From positions 11,470,001-11,534,000 of the forward strand of contig OZ316891.1 in assembly GCA_973895155.1 (NCBI GenBank): a stretch of 64,000 bases of DNA, read 5' to 3'. The stretch comes from Marsupella aquatica (Eukaryota > Marchantiophyta). Position 1 is the first letter of the stretch; each line of letters begins with the position of its first letter. Positions 10,591 through 22,260 of the stretch are shown in pieces. The position numbers and the translations under genes were made by a program. The notes beneath the pieces were generated by a model. The model was not told the DNA's origin, ran no database searches, and saw only the letters and a program-made list of their open reading frames with translations.

Positions 10591-13500
10591 CAATAGGGCT
10601 TTATCTCCTTTGCCTGGCTTTTTGGCCCTTTGAATGTACTCAATGTAGTATCCTGGGCATCTGGCGGCTCCTACATGCAACGACTTTAATGTTTGCCTAA
10701 AAAACAACTTTATAGTGTGATGTTTGGTGTATGCCTAATATTCGTTTCAGCCAACTTTCTCATTTCTTTTCAACCTTTTCGATTGGACCCGCTGCCACGT
10801 CACCTGTGATGGAGCGCGTGTTGGCTTGACTGCAAAAGAATAATGGATGGAAACACTTTATGATACCCTAGTGGCATACTATAGGTTACTTGCACACGTT
10901 AAGCCTTGCTTGTCGTCCACGTGGGTGAGCTCTCAAATAAAGGTTTGAAAGCTTCGATAGATGGGGTTGTTTTATAAGTTTTAACTGAGATTCTGAATCT
11001 TACTCGTAGCCACGTGGATGAGCTGAAGCTGTTGTCTCCTATCCAACGAAAAACACTTTCCAGTGAGTAGGAGTAAAGTGACTGGGGGTTGTTTTCTCCT
11101 GGCTAGGTGGAAGTGAAATGTTCTGGGATACTCTACGTGCGTTTGTACTCGTTGAGGGTATGTTAATAAAATACTTACATTTTCCATGCAAAACAAAGCA
11201 AATTTTGGGATCCACTCGGGTGGGAGAAAGGAGGTGTGGCCCCCCTTTGTGGAAAGTCCTTGTGTGGCCCACACTTCTCAAAGTTAAGTAACTTCGTAGA
11301 CATCCTGAGGTGGTCCAACCATGCATCAGGGCCTACCTCGACCACAAGGCTTCTCGTTGTCCTGCATGTACTTCGTAGGTGAAAAACAAAACTGTCCAAC
11401 CCTGCATTTTTCTAATATAGTGCATGGTGAAACCACACAGTTGATAACTGTGCCCAAAGTGAGGTAGCATGTGGCACATTGGACGATTCAGTAGCTCCAA
11501 GAAATGAGTTAGAGTGATATGTTTCTGAATGTTTTTGCTCGACTCTATGATTCTTCTGTGCTTTCTTTGCAGGGAAAACACCCTGAGTTTCACACAAATG
11601 TATCCGGTTTTGTGAAGAGATTGCGCTTTCCTTCCTATGCTAAATCTAGAATAGCGCCAAAATTAGTGTTCACTAAGCAAGGAGAGAGAGGGGAAGTGCT
11701 CTTGGGATGAGGCCCACCAAATAACTTTGAAGTGTTTGGGGTCACACCAAGACTTTGTTTTGCTAGGGCATCTCAAATGTTAAAAGATGTGGGCTTTTAG
11801 TTGGGCCGAGACTTTGTAGTGTGGGACGCAGACTAAAATGTGTGGTACACCGAGTTGACAACCACAGGATTTTGCCCGGGATTTTTTGCAAATGGCAGAT
11901 CAACTCGCTACAAACCCTCTCAAAGTTCAACCCCCCCCCCCCCCTGGTTACGCATACCCAAAAACCACATCCAAGCTATAGTTTTGGCCACAATTTTTTT
12001 GCAGTCAGTAGCCCAGACTGCAAACGAGAAATACAAAGATTGTGACACTCTAGTATGGGTGTCAATTGGAACACGCACAACAATGACTTTTTTTAAGACT
12101 TATGAAAGCTTAACAACCTAAGTAAACACTTGGCAGATGACACCCTATACTCATGATCAATTGTGCAATGATGCCTTTAGAGAACAAACAATGCCTCAAA
12201 GTTCAGTGACTCCAAGAGATTGAATCCATGCCTTTACATTTAGCGAAGAAGCTCTTGAGCAACATTGAACACAACTCTTCTGAACACAATAAAAATTTGT
12301 GGGATAGAATGGTAAACTTACTGCCACACCAACCACGGGAGGTTGACAATAGCAGCAATACAAGCTCCTGCCTGACCATGCAAATCTTGGCTCAACAGGG
12401 CATCTCAATCCTCAAGCAATACTGCATGTGAAGGTAGGTGTTCTTGTTTGCCATATGCTCAAGGATTGGGACGCCCTAAGGGGCCAAGATGTCAGTCAAG
12501 AATAGTTACTGTCACATGTCAAGGGAAATATTATTATTATTTGTTTTTTTGGCATAGTGCATTTGGGAAGTGTGGGCCCACCAAGTAACTTTGTGTCCCT
12601 GGGTCCCACAAAGTGTTTATCCCTTTGCTGTTTGATCTTGGACTAAACTACTAAAGTACTAAACGTACTTCTTCCTTGGGTGAGACTGAGTACCGCTAGT
12701 CTCCATTAGTCTCGGGTTGTGCAATTAATAAATAATTACTAAAGGTTTGGGCTTTAAAACAATCTTACCACTTAGGGTCATTGTGAAACTTAGAAAGAAT
12801 TTTGTCATGTAAATTATTAAGATTGTTTTAAACATCCTCGTGTAAACAGAGTTTGACATTGTTTTTAAAAATTAAAAGTAAGAAAAGGAGAATTATATTT
12901 TGGCATTGCATGGTTCACTAAACCAGAAAATAATCAATGAGACATGTGCGGAACCAAGCTGGCACTATGATACAAAGAAACCACAGTAAATCCAGATTTA
13001 TGGTCAGGGACTGGTAGTCCTTGCACCATGTGCTATGATGTCCCTAAATAATAGGACATCTCAAAACTAGACCATAGCACTCATACCAGGATAATGTGTT
13101 CCAGTCTCAATAGTTATGGGAACTCTCATAAAAGTGGGGAGAATTCATCTTATTCGGGAGCTAGCTCAGTACTTAACCTTCTGGTAACTCTGGCGCCATG
13201 CACAGATCTGCAAAATTGCAAATGGTGGGCCTTCACTAAGAGATCCACTTGTAAATTGTGGGGCTCACCATCAGGTTTTCCTTTTTATATCTTCGGCAGA
13301 TGGCGTGCTGAGAATGGGCAAAAGTTTGTATCGTTACAGTATGGTCGTCGTATCTATGTATAGTCAAATGTGGACTATTGATATTGGTAATTGATCTTTA
13401 AAATAAAATTTAAGCTGACTGTATCTTTTTCAAGCCACTTCACCTCGTAGCCAGTGGACAAAATTTTGAACATAAATGAAACATTCCTCACTATATATTA

Positions 13501-14998
13501 CTTTGTGTCCTATGCCCCACCAAGTCTATCTTTAGGATAGTTTCATGAATTCCAGGTCAGCCCAATTTTCATGTGTGGATTAACCCTCACTATTTGTTGT
13601 AGGGGCTGAAGCTGTTGGTTTCAGGGTCTCACAACAAAATTTCTTTTGGTGAGCATCCTGTAGGAATTGCCGAGTTACCAGGCATTTCAATTTTCTGTCT
13701 AATAGGCTTTAGTTTAGTTTGTTACTTTCTTCGGTTTACTGTCCAGTGGGGTTTCAGCTTAGTCTCTTACTTTGTGAGGTTTTGGTTTCGTTTTGCTGTT
13801 GCGGGACTATAGTTTTTTCTTTTTTGCTGTTGTCAGGTTTTTCTCGTCTTTCCCTGAGTCGTTGTCTAAATTCATATTTCTTTACAAGAGATATTTGTTT
13901 GACGGGACTCCAAAATGAAAAGTGTTATTTTATAACACCTCTAGGTTCTGGGTATGTGTATTCAATGTCTATCATGTTAATCCACGGTATTATCAAATCA
14001 CTTTTTCTCATTTTGGGTCCCATCAAGGCTCAAGCTCTCTTGCATGATCCCCGTCATTACAATAGCCTATTAATTAATCATTATACACCAGAATATAATC
14101 CCAATGAAAGGCAGGTCAAGGCATACTTCGTCCAGGCACGTCCTTCGAGAAGCACCAATAACTAAAAGGGTAAAAAGGCACCTGGGCATTCATGGTCTGT
14201 CTGGTCTGTCTAACATTGAAACTGGGGAAGAATAAACATAAACAACTTATTAACAACCCCAACAAGTCTGCTCCCTTCAAGAATCCCTGGGAAGAGCCCC
14301 TAAACCCCGGCCCTAAACGGACAGATTTTAGCTCACAGCCCATGCATTCATTTCTATAGAGATCGATTGACGGCAACAGCCCTTCTGTCCCAAGTCTTAA
14401 GCCCATCGTCACCATTGGTCCTCTCCTTCCCATAAATGACCTACACAATATGTCTTTTGTACTTGAAAGGTTCTTCCACTTAATTGCAAACTACTGTATA
14501 TGTGTGTCGTGCAAGTCGTCTTCTCTCACGCATTACAACACGTAATGGCATGAGTTCAATACCAACGTTAAAGAGCTTCCTTTCATGGGAATGATATCAG
14601 TTTTACCATTGATTTCTACCCATGTTAGATCAAAGATGGGAGTAAAGTAATGGGACAAATTGAAAACTTGAAAACTGGAGCATCATGTGTGAATACCGTA
14701 GCATAATTCGAGACAATATTTATTGTCGTTCGTCCTTTCGAAATCCTTTGAATGAGATCCTCTCAACTTGTTGACATGACTGGGCACATGGCCCAAATTT
14801 GGCAAGGCCTGAATTAATGTCGGCTTGGACTATCCTAATGGTAATTTGAGATAGTGACAAGTTATTTTAATTTCCCTCTATAAATCACTGGACCTACATT
14901 AAATGATGTTGTGTTGTGCCTGCTCCATTAGTCGGTGCTGTCCGTAGACGGTAGTTGCAAGTTCGATGCCCGCAAAATGAAACTAAATTTTTACAAAA
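10591..14998. other. Intergenic, no supported gene
   Basis: Overlapping short ORFs on both strands at 10981-11600, 11821-12431, 13094-13363 and 13615-14448 have no recognisable domains and lack splice context. A poly-C tract lies at about 11931-11944. At 14915-14985 a weak tRNA-like B-box word (AAGTTCGATGCCC) is followed by A-rich DNA; that is too little to call a SINE. Confidence 0.5.
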
Positions 14999-15345
14999 AA
15001 ACTGTCATGGACCACTGGTAGGACACAAGAGTGGGGTGACTCAGGGGCCGGGTTCAAAGCACAGTAAATACCTATAAAAAAAACTCTCATGGACCTGCAG
15101 TCCATGGGTTACTGGTAGGATGCAAGAGTGGGGTGACTCAAGTGCCGGGTTCAAAGCTCACTGTGAGCTTTTAAACACACATCCCCCCCCCCCCCCCCCC
15201 CCCCCAAAGCAGGATTCAGATGCCTCTACTTACACTCAGAACTTTTTTTTGATTCCAGCAGAGTTTACACATATAATCCCCCAAAAGCGGAGTTCAGCAG
15301 CCTCTGGTGAGTGCACTCAGAACTTTTTTTGATTCCAAGATGGGG
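14999..15345. repeat. Two adjacent local duplications around a poly-C tract
   Basis: A first unit, containing AGAGTGGGGTGACTCA and GCCGGGTTCAAAGC, occurs at 14999-15060 and again at 15081-15157, where it has an insertion of about 15 bp. A second unit, CACTCAGAACTTTTTTTGAT, occurs near 15233 and 15315 together with GATTCCA and CAG-rich flanks. Between the pairs is a run of about 23 C (15183-15205). GGGTTCAAAGC resembles a tRNA B box, so a SINE origin is possible but unproven. Confidence 0.6.
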
Positions 15346-15736
15346 AACCGGCTGCAGCTATTTCCTGTCAATAATCACTAAAATCCAAAAGAGCTACAGA
15401 ACACTATTAAATGGTGAGCACCCTACTAGTAGAAGTGAGTTTATTTTAACTTGCGGATAGCCAAAACATTTTGGAGGGGCATTTTGCCTCATGTGAAGAT
15501 TTGTAGGTTCTAATATATGGAATTTAATTTCCTCTTTCCCAAATTATTTTACTACAGGAGTTGTAGTGTCTGGAATTCGGTTTCCCCTCCATTCCCTAAA
15601 TTGTCACATCATATTTTCGGCCCATTGGTTAAGGAACGTCACTTATATATTTTTGCATCAACCTAATTATCACTTCAATTGCTATCTGCGTTCAGCTGTG
15701 GATCACTCGAAAACAAATTAAAAAATTATGAGCACT
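15346..15736. other. Intergenic, nothing recognised
   Basis: AT-rich DNA with no ORF or repeat structure I can support. Confidence 0.5.
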
Positions 15737-15746
15737 TTCCATTTTA

Positions 15747-16239
15747 CAGCATTGTACTAAACTACCCCCCAAACTGGTAGTTATTAAGATACTGCCCCCA
15801 AAACTAAAATATTTAGTATACTGCCCCCAAACCGGATCCCGTCACTTTTAACCCGAGTACTTGACCACTGTTGCATTCCAATTGGCTGAAAAGTAACCAT
15901 AGTCGATAACCTAAGGTCCATCTTACTGCAGTATCGTGTTCGATCAGTGTGTATGGAGACGGAAGTGCCGCGCTCGCGTTGGGGATTGGGGCCTGAAGTG
16001 GTTCCGACCCCATACACACTGAACATGGTTGCACCTTGGGCCCGGGTGAAGACGATACTGTGGTAAGGTTGACCTTAGGTCAATTGACTATGGCTACTTT
16101 TTGGCCAATCGAAACAGTGGTCAAATACTTGGGTTAAAAGTGACAGGATATGGTTTGGGGGGCAGTGTACTAAATATTTTAGTTTTGGGGGCAGTATCTT
16201 AAGAACTACCGGTTTGGGGGGTAGTTTAGTAAAAATCTG
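15747..16239. mobile_element. Mutator-like MITE, 493 bp, 10-bp TSD
   Basis: Long terminal inverted repeats of about 150 bp face each other. The left end is CAGCATTGTACTAAACTACC and the right end, read inwards on the other strand, is CAGATTTTTACTAAACTACC; both continue with CCCCAAAC, GGTAGTT and later AACC(C)GAGTA(C)TTGACCACTG-type sequence. The element is flanked by an exact 10-bp duplication TTCCATTTTA (15737-15746 and 16240-16249). TIRs over 100 bp with a 9-11 bp target duplication fit a non-autonomous Mutator-like (TIR-MULE) element. It has no transposase. The two ORFs near 15784-16034 are TIR/core shadows. The ends match the 720-bp element at 45506-46225. Confidence 0.85.
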
Positions 16240-16249
16240 TTCCATTTTA

Positions 16250-17136
16250 TGTCTGTTTTGTTGTCTTTGAGCTGGAACCTGATCTAGGAGGCCAGAATAA
16301 CAGCGTAGGTCATTCTCCTGCTGCCTCCAAATGGCAACAGGATATCCACTCGAATGGTCATTTTGAATGTTTCCAGGTGCGCTGATACGGTCCTGCCTTT
16401 TCCAATCGGGTTGGCAACAACTCTCAGGAAAGCATAATAATGAGTGAAAAAATTGTGCCAGAGTTATCCATTGTCCGTGGGCCCATTTGAGTGTTTCAAC
16501 GTAGGGCAATAGAGCCATTTATTTCCGTTCAGGTTGGCAATAATTTTCTACGAAGTGTGACCTGGCCCGTTATAGGTCCCCTGTAATTATATTGAACGTC
16601 GGACTATCCCTAGGTGGCTTACTATGGCCCATTCTTGGCCCAAGGTTATGTCTTAATTGTAATAAGGTAGTTTCTTTCTGAGTTCCTCTGGTTTTGTGTA
16701 TACATTGTGGTGCACTGACACCTTCGTTCTCACTTGAACAAAACAAATTTCAAAACAGCATGTGAGTGATCCATTGTCCACAAGTGACTCCTATCAATCC
16801 TCATGGGCTTGTCCAAGGGCCCAGGACATGCCTCTTGAAGCTCGTGACTTTGAGACATCTATGCTATACTCTATCTCATAAGAGCGATGTGATTACCTGA
16901 CTCTGTATTTGCTTATATCATAATGGACTGGACTCACTGGAATTGTCCCTAGGGAAGAGAAAACCATGTTACCAATTCCTAAGAGCATACTCACCCATGG
17001 TAGAGAATGCCCAGCTTGAGGACTAGTGTAGTGTTCAGCTCTTGTGACTCTCATTTTCTAATCCCCACTGGCCAGCACCAAATGTAAACCCTGGCTCCTA
17101 GCCTGTCAGAAACTGTTTCTTGCACGCCAGAACTGG
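16250..17136. other. Intergenic, no supported gene
   Basis: No domain-bearing ORF. The minus-strand ORF ending at 16518 runs into the MITE end and is not credible as a gene. Confidence 0.5.
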
Positions 17137-17408
17137 CGTGTTTGGGGGTGCACTAACATTGCGCACCCACTCTTGTCAAACTCCTGGACGGCAGCAATAG
17201 TCCACCTGAATGGACATGACAACAAAGAAACTAGAAGATGGACCTGCAGGGAGTACTGATTTGGGTGGGGCTCGTGTTTGGGGGTGCACTAACATCACGC
17301 ACCCACTCTTGCCAAACTCTTGGATGGCAGCAATAGTCCACCTGAATGGACATGACAACAAAGCAACTAGAAAATGGACCTGGAGGGGGTACTGATTTGG
17401 GTGGGGCT
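17137..17408. repeat. Tandem duplication, 136-bp unit
   Basis: 17137-17272 is repeated at 17273-17408 with about 10 differences. Both copies contain CGTGTTTGGGGGTGCACTAA, GGCAGCAATAGTCCACCTGA and TACTGATTTGGGTGGGGCTC. The low divergence indicates a recent event compared with the other tandem arrays here. ORFs on both strands only reflect the repeat. Confidence 0.9.
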
Positions 17409-17544
17409 CCATTCTGGCCACACTCTGCCAACAACAAATGGGGACAACACCTTGTGATTGAGGTCAACACCGGGTCATCATAGTGTGATCTATGGGAGTT
17501 TTCTAACAATTCTCATGTGCACCCTGCCTTCTCCAGCCCCCCAA

Positions 17545-17663
17545 GATTCAGCTAGGACCCCTGAATTTTTAGATGCGTTGATTCAAGGTCAATCAACGGT
17601 CCGGATCACTCAGGGGTCCTATCAAGTGAAACTTTTCATATTGGGGTCCCATCAAGCAAATAC
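17545..17663. repeat. Dispersed repeat, copy 2
   Basis: Second copy of the block at 9061-9180, same orientation, lacking about 10 bp in the middle (GGATCACTC directly after ACGGTCC). It lies about 135 bp after the 136-bp tandem duplication. Confidence 0.75.
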
Positions 17664-17698
17664 CTCTAGAATTACTTAACATATGATCATGTCCATAA

Positions 17699-18430
17699 AT
17701 GAGCTGCATTGTTGGGGTTACTTACGGTTTGAGATGCATTATCATTGTCCATGGTAGAGTTAGGTTACATGGTTTGCTAAATTTTATTATTCATGGTCCA
17801 TTATCAAGCAATCTTGAAACAGCTGCTATGTGAGGTTATGTAATTGAAGCCCAGATGGACCTTCATGTTTGTCAAAAGACTCCAATCATGGATTTTTTGC
17901 CATTGAGACTGATTGCAGCAAAGCCCTATTTTTCTCATGTGTTATTTGGCAGGAAAACTATACCATAATTTCTGAAATTTTGTAGGTCTTTTAATTCTCA
18001 ATGAAATTTGACTATATCCTCCTCATTGGAAAGATCTTTCCAAGCAGTCTATAATAAATCAAGAAAAGTATACTCCATTGGATATCCAGGGAGGTACTGC
18101 ATGTCACACTTAGCTACTAACAAACTTTTGGAAGTGTAAAGTGTGGTCATGAGTGATGACCTATTCTTTAGAAATATGTTGTAAAAGGTGTCACAATACA
18201 GGGGGTTTGCACGGTTCACTGGCTGAAAAGAGTTGCATTGTGGGTGTTAACCATAGTTTGATAAAGTTGATCATTGTCCATAATTGAGCAATCAGGAAAT
18301 AGCTGCAACGTGCAGGTTACCCATGGTTTGATAAAATTCATTGCTGTCCATATTAATTGAATCAACTTGAAAGAGCTACATTGTGGGGATTATCCACGGT
18401 TTGATAATATTCATAGTTCATAATCTTTGA
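17699..18430. repeat. Degenerate tandem repeat, about 62-68 bp unit
   Basis: Units read roughly GAGCTGCATTGTGGGG, GTTACCCATGGTTTGATAAA, ATTCATTGTCCATAATTGAG, CAATCTTGAAA. Copies begin near 17700, 17757, 18228, 18292 and 18361. The 17860-18220 interval between the clusters has no clear unit and may be an insertion or decayed copies. Non-coding. Confidence 0.6.
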
Positions 18431-18581
18431 AAGGGGCTGTTTGATGGTTGGGTAAGGGAACAGGGAGAGGTCTAAAGTGCCACCGAGAGTGTAACTATTT
18501 ATTATTATTATTGTTGTTGTTGTTTTGAAGGTGATGGTAAGTGTTCTTTGCATATATGACTTCTTCTGTTTTTGGTTTTTA

Positions 18582-18627
18582 GGTGGGGGGTGGGGGGTGG
18601 GTGGGGGGTGGGTGGGGGGGGGGGGGG
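18582..18627 (+). repeat. G-rich tract with quadruplex potential
   Basis: The plus strand has runs of three to six G separated by single T for about 30 bases, then about 14 uninterrupted G. It satisfies the G3+N1-7 quadruplex pattern several times over. It follows a TTATTATTATTGTTGTTG microsatellite (18498-18522). Confidence 0.85.
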
Positions 18628-19518
18628 CATACATTACTACAACCCTAAAATCCAATTTTTCCAAGGGTGGGTGACAATGTACCTCAAAACTTCTAATTTG
18701 CATGTTTTATTGAGTTGTGAAAATATCATGTAAAGAATTTTTGTCCGTAGAACAACAAATTTATTTTTCCAATAAGGATGGATCTAGACAGTTGAGCCAC
18801 TTGGATGTAGCACAACTAGAAACTATCATGAGAGAACATAATTATATGGATGAGTTTCTATCTCTTCAACACGTCTTCACATTGTATGCAACAAAGCCAT
18901 ATGAACCCTGTTTTTCACTGAGTTACTACATAGGCAAAATGGTGTAAGTTTAATCTTATAAGCAGTAGCCAAGGTACGAGAACAAAAATAATGGCAGACA
19001 AGAACTTTAAAGCATAAAGCAGAGGTAGTTGTTTGAAGACCAGCTAGTTTAGCAGCAAACATCTTATACCTCAACGCAATCTCCTTGATTTGCATGGTAA
19101 AGTTGTGTACAGTGCTCACAGCATTAAGTGAACTCACACTAATTCTGGCGAAGCAAAATTTGGGCTACTCATAAATTAGTGTTGCCTAAAAGAAACCTTT
19201 ACATGCATTTTAAACCAAAAAATAGAAGAGTCAAAAGAAGGTGGGTGTCTCAGGTTTTGCTTAAAAATCCTTAGCTCTAGCATGCATGAGTGAGTGTGGA
19301 TATTCTCTACCCCCCCCCCCCTCTTATTGTTAGTAACACTTAATTTCCACTCAGAGTAATTAGATGCTACCATGGATATCCATGAAGGGTGTATATTGTT
19401 AGAAAATGACTGACTGAGAATATGGCTTCGAAATTCACACTTTGCACACGGACTGTACAGACTTCATTGTAGGCTAGTGCAATATTAATCCGGCTGGAAC
19501 AATAATTGGCATAAGTAG
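18628..19518. other. Intergenic, no supported gene
   Basis: Only short ORFs (76-86 codons) with no domains. A poly-C tract lies near 19311-19321. Confidence 0.5.
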
Positions 19519-19599
19519 GGGGACTCAAAATTAGGACCGTGTGTGCCGAACCTACCTGGGATGGCCGGGAAGTAAGCCCCAGCCAATATTTGAGTCCCC
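19519..19599. repeat. Short foldback, 81 bp
   Basis: GGGGACTCAAA (19519-19529) pairs exactly with TTTGAGTCCCC (19589-19599). Pairing continues imperfectly inwards (ATTAGG against CCAATA). The loop of about 40 nt is GC-rich. It could be a miniature inverted-repeat element or a hairpin RNA precursor; no target duplication was found. Confidence 0.55.
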
Positions 19600-21776
19600 A
19601 AAGTGATGCAAGAAGTGATGGGCAAAGATTGAAAGTCCCAAGGTAAGGTAGAGTAAATGATCTTGGGAGTGGCTCTACTGTAGTCTAAACATATGAATTC
19701 AATGAAAAGCCCAACTGCTTCTGCATCGCTGTACCCAAATTTATAAACTCAGCCCTTCCTTTCCGGTTTCAAATAGAAGATCATTCTGTTTCCAAAATCA
19801 TTCCACAGAAATGAACACTGTCTCACATTGAAATGCCAAAAACAGTCACAATAACATACATAGACTTGTTTTCCCATCGAATTGTCCTACTTCCTGCAAA
19901 AACAATACAAAGCTATAATCATAAATTTTACATTTGGTGTGTGAATCACAGGATTTATATACATTGAAGATTGAAGAGGTTTTACAGAGCAACTGGAAAA
20001 CACAGACCTAACGTATTATAATTAGGCATAAGAGCCAATTCAAGATTTTCTCATAGTGTGCAACAGTAATTGTCACGGCATTATGCAAAAAGTTGAGGTT
20101 TTATCATTGTCCTACAATGATAAGTTCCCTTTCAAAACCTTATTGGTAAAGGTTTAAGCAATGAACAAGGACAATAACTTCTTCCCAGCAAAATAATGTG
20201 ACTTCAAAATCATGTTCATTTGACTGCTGTTAAATACGCAGGTAATAGAGTCGTTAATGGCTTCAAGTGTTCGAAAGTAAACGGGCTACCTATTTACAAC
20301 CTGAAAACCAAAATATTTTAACTTTATAAGGCTTGAAATATTCTGATTGTCAGTTACATGTCAGCATATGGTTGGTCTACAAATATAATAATTGGATTTA
20401 GAAGATTTTTAGGCATTTCTTAGCAGGTCCTCCTTGCATGCAGATGACACCTTTGTGGAGGTTAAGTCATCCTATAAAGGGCAATTCCAATGACTATTCT
20501 TGCGTCCCCCCTCTACTGTAGGTTGTCCTTTTCACTACCACCAAGACTGAAATCAAATTAAAATCGAAGGCTGTCAAAAATTCAGCAGGGCCAAAATTTA
20601 AAGCAAGATGGAAAGTTGTTCACAAGCTTGAATGAATTGGAATTAAACGCAATTAGAATAATAGTCCATACAAAATTCAGCTGAATTGAATTGAAAGATA
20701 ACCAGAAATTAGACGCAATCTAGCTATCCAAAGACATTCATTCATTTTACAAATCTCACATAAAAAATGGACTCAATTCTGAAACAGTCCCGTCAATTGC
20801 TCAGAAAAACCCTAAACTACCCCCCCCCCCCCCCCAACCAAAAATAAAAACAAATCTGTTGTCTATACTAGCTTATGGAACCACCTATAAGGCATATATC
20901 TACCCTTAATCAAGACGTCTTGTTCTCTCTTTGAGAAATTTGGATGCCTTTTTTGACCCATTGTGTGTTACTAAATCTGTTCTATTGCTTTACTTGGATT
21001 GGTTGAGTTTTTCTTGTATTCCCCCTTGACCCAGGATGCACAAAAGCCTTCCTTCCCACCTTTAATTTTCTCCCCAACTACCAAAAACAAATAGGAATAT
21101 AAGTCATCACTTATTGAAAGGGCCATCTCAAATCTCATTTTGCTTAAATGTCCATTTTAACATTCGGCTAAAATAGTGTAAACTTGCTAAGATAGCAAAC
21201 TACCCAGTATCTTTCACAAATAGCAATGATAGTTGACCATAGTGACAATCCAGCAAAATATGGAGTTGTTTGTGACAACGCATCCTCAACTGTTATAGAA
21301 GATATGAGTCTCTCTAGAAGTTTGGAAGCTAAAGTATGTACCATCAGTGTCTCTATCCCAATAACAAGAAGTGGCTGTAATCATTCCTGCTCCGTTCTTT
21401 TGCATAATTATGCATGTCACTGGAAATGAATGTGATGTATTTCCGTCGATCATACATCATACAACAGAAAACATCTCTCAGAAATATTCCAATCCAGATG
21501 TTCGTCATGAGCCTTAATTTGTCCATTACAATCTTTTAAGTGAATAGAAGCCATGAGTTTGACTGAAAGCTTGGAATAGTTTGAATAGGGCCTCCAATGA
21601 TGAGTAAGTGGAAATGGGCAAGGCTAGGTAGGATGTTTCAATCATTCACTCTACAAGTTGGTTTGCAAACCCAACTAGGGAGAGAGCTCTAACCAATGTA
21701 TTTGAATGGCTTCACTAAGCCTGCCAACCGTTTCATACACACTTCAGCAACTCCGTTTGTCCAATGTGAGACCTGT
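19600..21776. other. Intergenic, no supported gene
   Basis: AT-rich DNA with a poly-C tract near 20820-20836. The ORF at 21226-21429 has no recognisable features. Confidence 0.5.
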
Positions 21777-22260
21777 GCCAATCTTGCAAGCCTTATAAGT
21801 TTAAATGGGTGTAATGCCTATAGTCTCTTGGACAAACACACTCTTTCCTTTAGTTTGACATCCATAACTTCCATGAGAATAGCAAACTGATACGAGTTCA
21901 TAGTGAATGATGGAATCAATAAATAGACTGAGACACTTGCAAGCCAATATTTGTCAGTCCTGCAAGCACTATGAGTTGAAGTGGGTAGTAACTTCTATCT
22001 CAAGTCTCTGTGATAAGCATACTCTTTCCTTTAGTTTGACATCCAGAACTTCCATGAGAAGGGCAACCAGATATCAGTTCATAGTCCATGGTGGAATTGA
22101 TGAATACAAGGAGACACTTGCAAGTGAATATTTTTTGATCTTCCAAGCACTACGAGTTGAAGTTGGTAGTAACTTCTATTTTTTTTTCTGTCACAAGCAT
22201 AACGTTTCCTTTATCTTGGCATACACCACCTCCACTTGAGAAGGGCAAATGGAAGTCAGG
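21777..22260. repeat. Degenerate tandem repeat, about 180-bp unit, three copies
   Basis: Copies begin near 21777, 21951 and 22137. Each has AGTC/CTTGCAAGC(AC)TAT, GAGTTGAAGTGGGTAGTAAC-like, CTCTTTCCTTTAGTTTGACA, CATCCA(G/T)AACTTCCATGAGA and CAGTTCATAGT(C)ATG words. The ORFs at 21696-22239 are translations of this array. Confidence 0.7.

Noticed and set aside
14915-14985. tRNA or SINE candidate (B-box-like AAGTTCGATGCCC, A-rich tail)
   Set aside because: No convincing A box, no cloverleaf and no target duplication.
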